A stretch of 64,000 nt of DNA, from NCBI RefSeq assembly GCF_023101685.1, contig NZ_CP082164.1, forward strand, positions 1,302,001 through 1,366,000, given 5' to 3'. Shown here piece by piece: positions 61,001 to 64,000 of this stretch. How positions within the stretch are numbered: position 1 is the first letter of the stretch; each line of letters starts with the position of its first letter. This stretch comes from Bradyrhizobium sp. 186. GTDB lineage: Bacteria; Pseudomonadota; Alphaproteobacteria; Rhizobiales; Xanthobacteraceae. Position numbers and translations under genes: made by a program. The notes beneath the pieces were generated by a model, which saw only the letters and a list, made by a program, of their open reading frames with translations, ran no database searches and was not told the DNA's origin.

Positions 61001-61333
61001 AGGCAGGTCTTAGCCAGACGTTTCGTAGGAAGTCTTGGGTCCGAACCGATAACGGCAGGACCAAGCCTAGACAGCAAGCGTGGAGGGTGTGAATTGGGCC
61101 GCGTAATGGGATCGTCGCGGTCGCCGAGCCTGCTTCAAAAGTCGAAGGCAACGGGCCGGCCGTCCTCCCTTTTGTCGTCTCGAAATTCTTTGACGGGAAA
61201 AGATCGCCCCCCTCGTAGCGACGCACCGATCTGGCGGAGAGCGGGCATATCGAACGACAGCTAAAGATCACGTAAGGTCAAAAAAACGCGCGGTAGAACT
61301 CAAGAACATGCGAATCTTGTTGTGTCATGTTCC

Positions 61334-62248
61334 TCACTTAAGAACTGCGATCAACTGAGCCACAAGCTTTTCGCGATCTGCGGCACGCAGCTTATCAAGA
61401 TTGATCTGCTTCCATCGGACTGCGGGAAGCTCTGCCGCTCCATCGACGCCCAACAGAGCCCAATCTGGCTTCCCGCGCTTGAATCCGATCAGAAATTCCC
61501 GATGCTCCTTCGGCATCTTTCCAGCTACCTCGGCGATCAAGTCCTCGCGGGCCTTCAATAGCTCATCCAGCGAGACCGGATCTGAAGTCATACCCTCGAA
61601 GCCGTGCTCGAACTCCTGGCGGATATCCTTTCGCCGCGGCACCACAACTTCAGAAATGGGCCGGTCATGGCTGATGAGATAGACGATGAAAGCGCGCCTC
61701 AGGTCGTCGCTGATGCCCTCATTCGCCAGAAGATCGCGGATGTCAAAAAGATCGCGAGGATGTTGGCGGTCAAGGGCGGCGACGATTTTTCCCGCGTAGA
61801 GGTCGGAAAACGAGACGACTTGTGTCTCCGCAAAACCAAAGCTCTCCTCGACGTTCGGAAGCACGGATCTCATCTCGGGATCGAAGACGCAGCCGCGAAG
61901 GACGGGAGTGACTTCGATCTTGATCTGGGCGTCGGCCCTCTGAAGTGTCAGCTTGGTAACGATGCCTTCCGCGCGGTTCACGACCTCATTCACCTTGACG
62001 CCCGGAATTCCCTTGCCAATGGCGACAGCCATTCTTTTCATGCCCGCATCGATCGCGGCCAGCGATTCCGGCCGGCCGGCGACAGGCAGGTAGGTCAAGT
62101 CGATATCGACTGACAAACGCGGCATATCGCGCACGAATAGATTGATCGCAGTCCCGCCTTTGAGAGCAAAATCCTTTTCCGCCGCAACGAATGGCAAGGT
62201 CTCGATCAGCAGCGCAACCTGATGCCGATAGCGTTCAGATAGGGGCAC
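61334..62248 (-). CDS. abiEii: AbiEii/AbiGii-family nucleotidyltransferase toxin
   Basis: A 304-residue protein of the DNA-polymerase-beta nucleotidyltransferase superfamily. FALKGGTAINLFVRD (GG motif) is followed by LSVDIDLTYLPV (the two Asp). Then come QIKIEVTPVLRG and the conserved FSDLYAGKIVAALDRQHPRD. All motif residues are present. It is the toxin of the AbiE bacteriostatic system, thought to modify tRNA ends and give abortive phage resistance. Its start overlaps the end of the antitoxin gene by 14 bases. Confidence 0.92.
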   Translation of the reverse strand: MPLSERYRHQVALLIETLPFVAAEKDFALKGGTAINLFVRDMPRLSVDIDLTYLPVAGRPESLAAIDAGMKRMAVAIGKGIPGVKVNEVVNRAEGIVTKLTLQRADAQIKIEVTPVLRGCVFDPEMRSVLPNVEESFGFAETQVVSFSDLYAGKIVAALDRQHPRDLFDIRDLLANEGISDDLRRAFIVYLISHDRPISEVVVPRRKDIRQEFEHGFEGMTSDPVSLDELLKAREDLIAEVAGKMPKEHREFLIGFKRGKPDWALLGVDGAAELPAVRWKQINLDKLRAADREKLVAQLIAVLK

Positions 62249-63086
62249 TGAGATCCTCCGGCACGGTGATCAAATATTTCGGATCGAGCCTTCCGCCTTT
62301 CACCAGCATGCGCTTTCCTTTCCCCAAATCGACCTTGTCACGGTCTATTTGCTTCAGCCATGAATGGTTGTGCCGGTCGGCAAACCAGAAGAACAGCCTT
62401 TTGACTTTCACGCTTCTGCAACTGTCCAGCAGCTTTTGCAGCTTGCGGGGACTGAGGTTGCGCAAGCCCTCAACAAGCATGTCGACCTGGTGGAAGCTCT
62501 CGCTATGCGGCAGCTCGTCGAGCAGTTCGAGCAACGCCCGTTCGGGCGATGAGATGGTGAGCGGCCATTCGCTCTCGCCCCATATCTGCTTGAATGGTCC
62601 TGCCTGAAACTCATCGGCAGCTGCGCCGGTATTGTTCTGGACATTCCAGGCGAAGTTCTTGAGCCCCTTCGTCACGAGATCGGCTTTGAAGAGCGTTGTG
62701 CTCTTGCGGAATGTGAAGTGCTCTTTGAGCGGAAGCTTGAAGAGCCATCCGGGCGGAGCATCCGGACCGTAAAGATAAACAACGGTCGGTCCACTCGCTC
62801 TGAGGTAGTGCGAAAAGCCTTGCAGTTCGAGCGCTGTTCGCCCTCCGACGATCAGGGGGCACTCAAGCAGCGTCTGAAGCGATATGACCGCCTTCTGCCA
62901 TGTCAGAGTGCCAAGCGGGCGCTTGAAAGTTCCACGCGTCGGCTGAACCAGCCAGCCAGCCGAGACATACTGGCTGCGCAGGCCTGTCGAATAGCCATGC
63001 TTCGTCATCCACCCAGCATCGACCAATAGGCCTTCCGGCAGGGTATGTTCGAGGCAGTTTAGCTTTCCGCCGGAAGGCTTAGTCAT
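62235..63086 (-). CDS. abiEi: AbiEi-family antitoxin
   Basis: A 283-residue protein. The N-terminal winged helix (LLVDAGWMTKHGYSTGLRSQ; YVSAGWLVQPTRGTFKRPLG) is followed by the larger C-terminal domain typical of AbiEi (LIVGGRTALELQGFSHYLRA; ISSPERALLELLDELPHSES). AbiEi represses its own operon through inverted repeats and counteracts AbiEii, acting as a type IV antitoxin. The start ATG 63086 has no Shine-Dalgarno but sits seven bases after a good -10, so the transcript is likely leaderless. Confidence 0.92.
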   Translation of the reverse strand: MTKPSGGKLNCLEHTLPEGLLVDAGWMTKHGYSTGLRSQYVSAGWLVQPTRGTFKRPLGTLTWQKAVISLQTLLECPLIVGGRTALELQGFSHYLRASGPTVVYLYGPDAPPGWLFKLPLKEHFTFRKSTTLFKADLVTKGLKNFAWNVQNNTGAAADEFQAGPFKQIWGESEWPLTISSPERALLELLDELPHSESFHQVDMLVEGLRNLSPRKLQKLLDSCRSVKVKRLFFWFADRHNHSWLKQIDRDKVDLGKGKRMLVKGGRLDPKYLITVPEDLSAPI

Positions 63087-63155
63087 ACTTAGCGATATAA
63101 CAGTATTTCAAACCAAGAGCAAGTTTATAGATTTGCATATTTGCTAAGCCTGACT
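63081..63155 (-). promoter_or_regulatory. abiE promoter flanked by 13-bp inverted repeats
   Basis: Minus strand: -35 TTGCTC (63117-63122), 17-base spacer, -10 TATATC (63094-63099), start codon at 63086. The arms AGTCATACTTAGC (63081-63093) and GCTAAGCCTGACT (63143-63155) are inverted repeats matching at 11 of 13 bases and bracket the promoter. This is as expected for AbiEi operators. Confidence 0.65.
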
Positions 63156-63259
63156 ATGCAGAAAACTCATAATCAAAACCTGGCTTGCCAGGCACGCCAA
63201 TCACATTTCTATCTCTAATGCGCAGCCATGGGTGATACGCGGGACTCTGCGGCCTCGAG

Positions 63260-63414
63260 GACGTCTGATCGTCGGGTGTAATGCAGGTTTGGCCGGCTTC
63301 TCCCATCTTGCGGACCAGCGTGCTCTTGCCGGCCCGGCGCGGTCCCACAATCATGACCACAGGGATATCCGAAAGCGCTTCTTCCGCCCAACGCTCTACG
63401 AACCGCTCGAACAT
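63260..63414 (-). pseudogene. AAA ATPase (DUF4143-type) N-terminal remnant
   Basis: From ATG 63414: MFERFVERWAEEALSDIPVV, then MIVGPRRAGKSTLVRKMGEA with a perfect Walker A, then TCITPDDQT, after which similarity ends. The Walker B and C-terminal DUF4143 domain are missing. The usual family length is about 400 residues. Confidence 0.7.
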
Positions 63415-63618
63415 GCCAACTCCGAATCCCGATCGATCGGAACTATCGGTATCGGCTGATTGGAAGTCTATGAGACGGCGATCTAGACCGAACTTCCCCT
63501 CGGGATTTTTGTTAGAGCGTTGAGAGGATTTGAGAAGTTTGGATCGGGCTGATTTTGTAGGCATGTAAATGATGATTTTTGGCTTGCGAATGGCAGGTTT
63601 CCGTGATTCGATTCCGGC

Positions 63619-64000
63619 ATGTTCGTCGCCCGCATTCCCAACCGCAACTCACCGCCCGCGATCCTGTTGCGCGAGAGCTATCGCGAGGGCGACAAGATCA
63701 AGTCGCGCACGCTGGCCAACCTGTCGCATTGGCCGGATGAGAAGATCGATGCGCTGCGCCGCGTCCTGAAAGGCGAGGAGCTGGTCTCGCCGGCCGAGCA
63801 ACTGCGGATCGAGCGCTCGCTGCCGCACGGCCACGTGGCCGCGGTGCTCGGCATGGCGCGCCAGCTCGGACTGCATCGCCTTGTCCCGGACAAGCCCAGA
63901 CGGTTGGCCAGGCTGGCTTTGGCCTTGATCGTGGCACGGGTGATCGAACCGGCCGCCAAGCTGGCCACGGCGCGCCAGCTCAGCGAGGCGACGGCGGCGC
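63619..64000 (+). CDS. IS1634-type transposase, 3' end outside the window
   Basis: The frame opens at ATG 63619 (MFVARIPNRNSPPAILLRES) and stays open to the last base: HWPDEKIDALRRVLKGEELV, then LPHGHVAAVLGMARQLGLHR, then LALALIVARVIEPAAKLATA. This is the N-terminal part of IS1634/IS4-group transposases. The DDE core would follow beyond 64000. The IS left end should lie between 63415 and 63618, but I could not identify the terminal repeat. Confidence 0.85.
   Translation, partial: MFVARIPNRNSPPAILLRESYREGDKIKSRTLANLSHWPDEKIDALRRVLKGEELVSPAEQLRIERSLPHGHVAAVLGMARQLGLHRLVPDKPRRLARLALALIVARVIEPAAKLATARQLSEATAA

Noticed and set aside
1..64000. CRISPR array or rRNA operon
   Set aside because: No regularly spaced short repeats and no rRNA-like conserved stretches were seen on either strand.

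Overview
The window looks like an accessory, insertion-sequence-riddled part of a Bradyrhizobium-type alphaproteobacterial chromosome or symbiosis island. This rests on G+C-rich coding sequence, a DUF3551 secreted protein, a bradavidin-II-like avidin, an NdvC-like glucan enzyme, DUF6894 proteins, a phasin, and IS630/IS66/IS701/IS1182/IS5 elements typical of rhizobia. All names come from reading the sequence without a database search.

Layout. 0-7 kb: a frameshifted FAD oxidoreductase, a manganese catalase fused to a DUF892 ferritin-like domain behind a likely EcfG promoter, a PAP2/cupin/DUF3147 operon, a MITE-like element, a Crp/Fnr regulator and a cold-shock gene. 7-22 kb: an IS630 carrying a LexA-like passenger gene, an IS66 with exact 8-bp target duplications, a decayed two-gene nuclease/HEPN operon, a lipoprotein pseudogene, and a pile-up of IS1182, IS701, IS5 and a second, truncated IS1182. 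22-25.5 kb: an ndvC-like gene, small hypothetical genes and a half tRNA-Lys.

25.5-37.2 kb reads as an integrative island. It ends in a tyrosine recombinase whose 3' end runs into a tRNA with a CAU anticodon (Ile2 type). It carries topoisomerase III, a HEPN protein, a YedK/SRAP protein, an HNH-like protein, a secreted thermonuclease, an ATP-dependent DNA ligase (broken), two XRE regulators and a phasin. 37-47 kb holds mostly decayed genes, the avidin gene, another IS701, and a second IS701-IS5 pair.

49.9-53.2 kb contains the most interesting locus: a translationally coupled pair made of a HemN/HemW-like radical-SAM enzyme and a PrnB/IDO-like putative hemoprotein, followed on the same strand by a GNAT acetyltransferase. 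This could be a small specialised-metabolite operon. 54-64 kb carries tandem YbgC-type thioesterases, broken HNH/zinc-ribbon genes, intact HipBA and AbiEi/AbiEii modules, fragments of other genes, and an IS1634-type transposase running off the end.

A striking feature is decay. At least fifteen recognisable genes are interrupted by one-base indels, small deletions or amber codons. The intact genes between them argue against poor sequence quality as the only cause, but raw reads would be needed to exclude it for individual sites.
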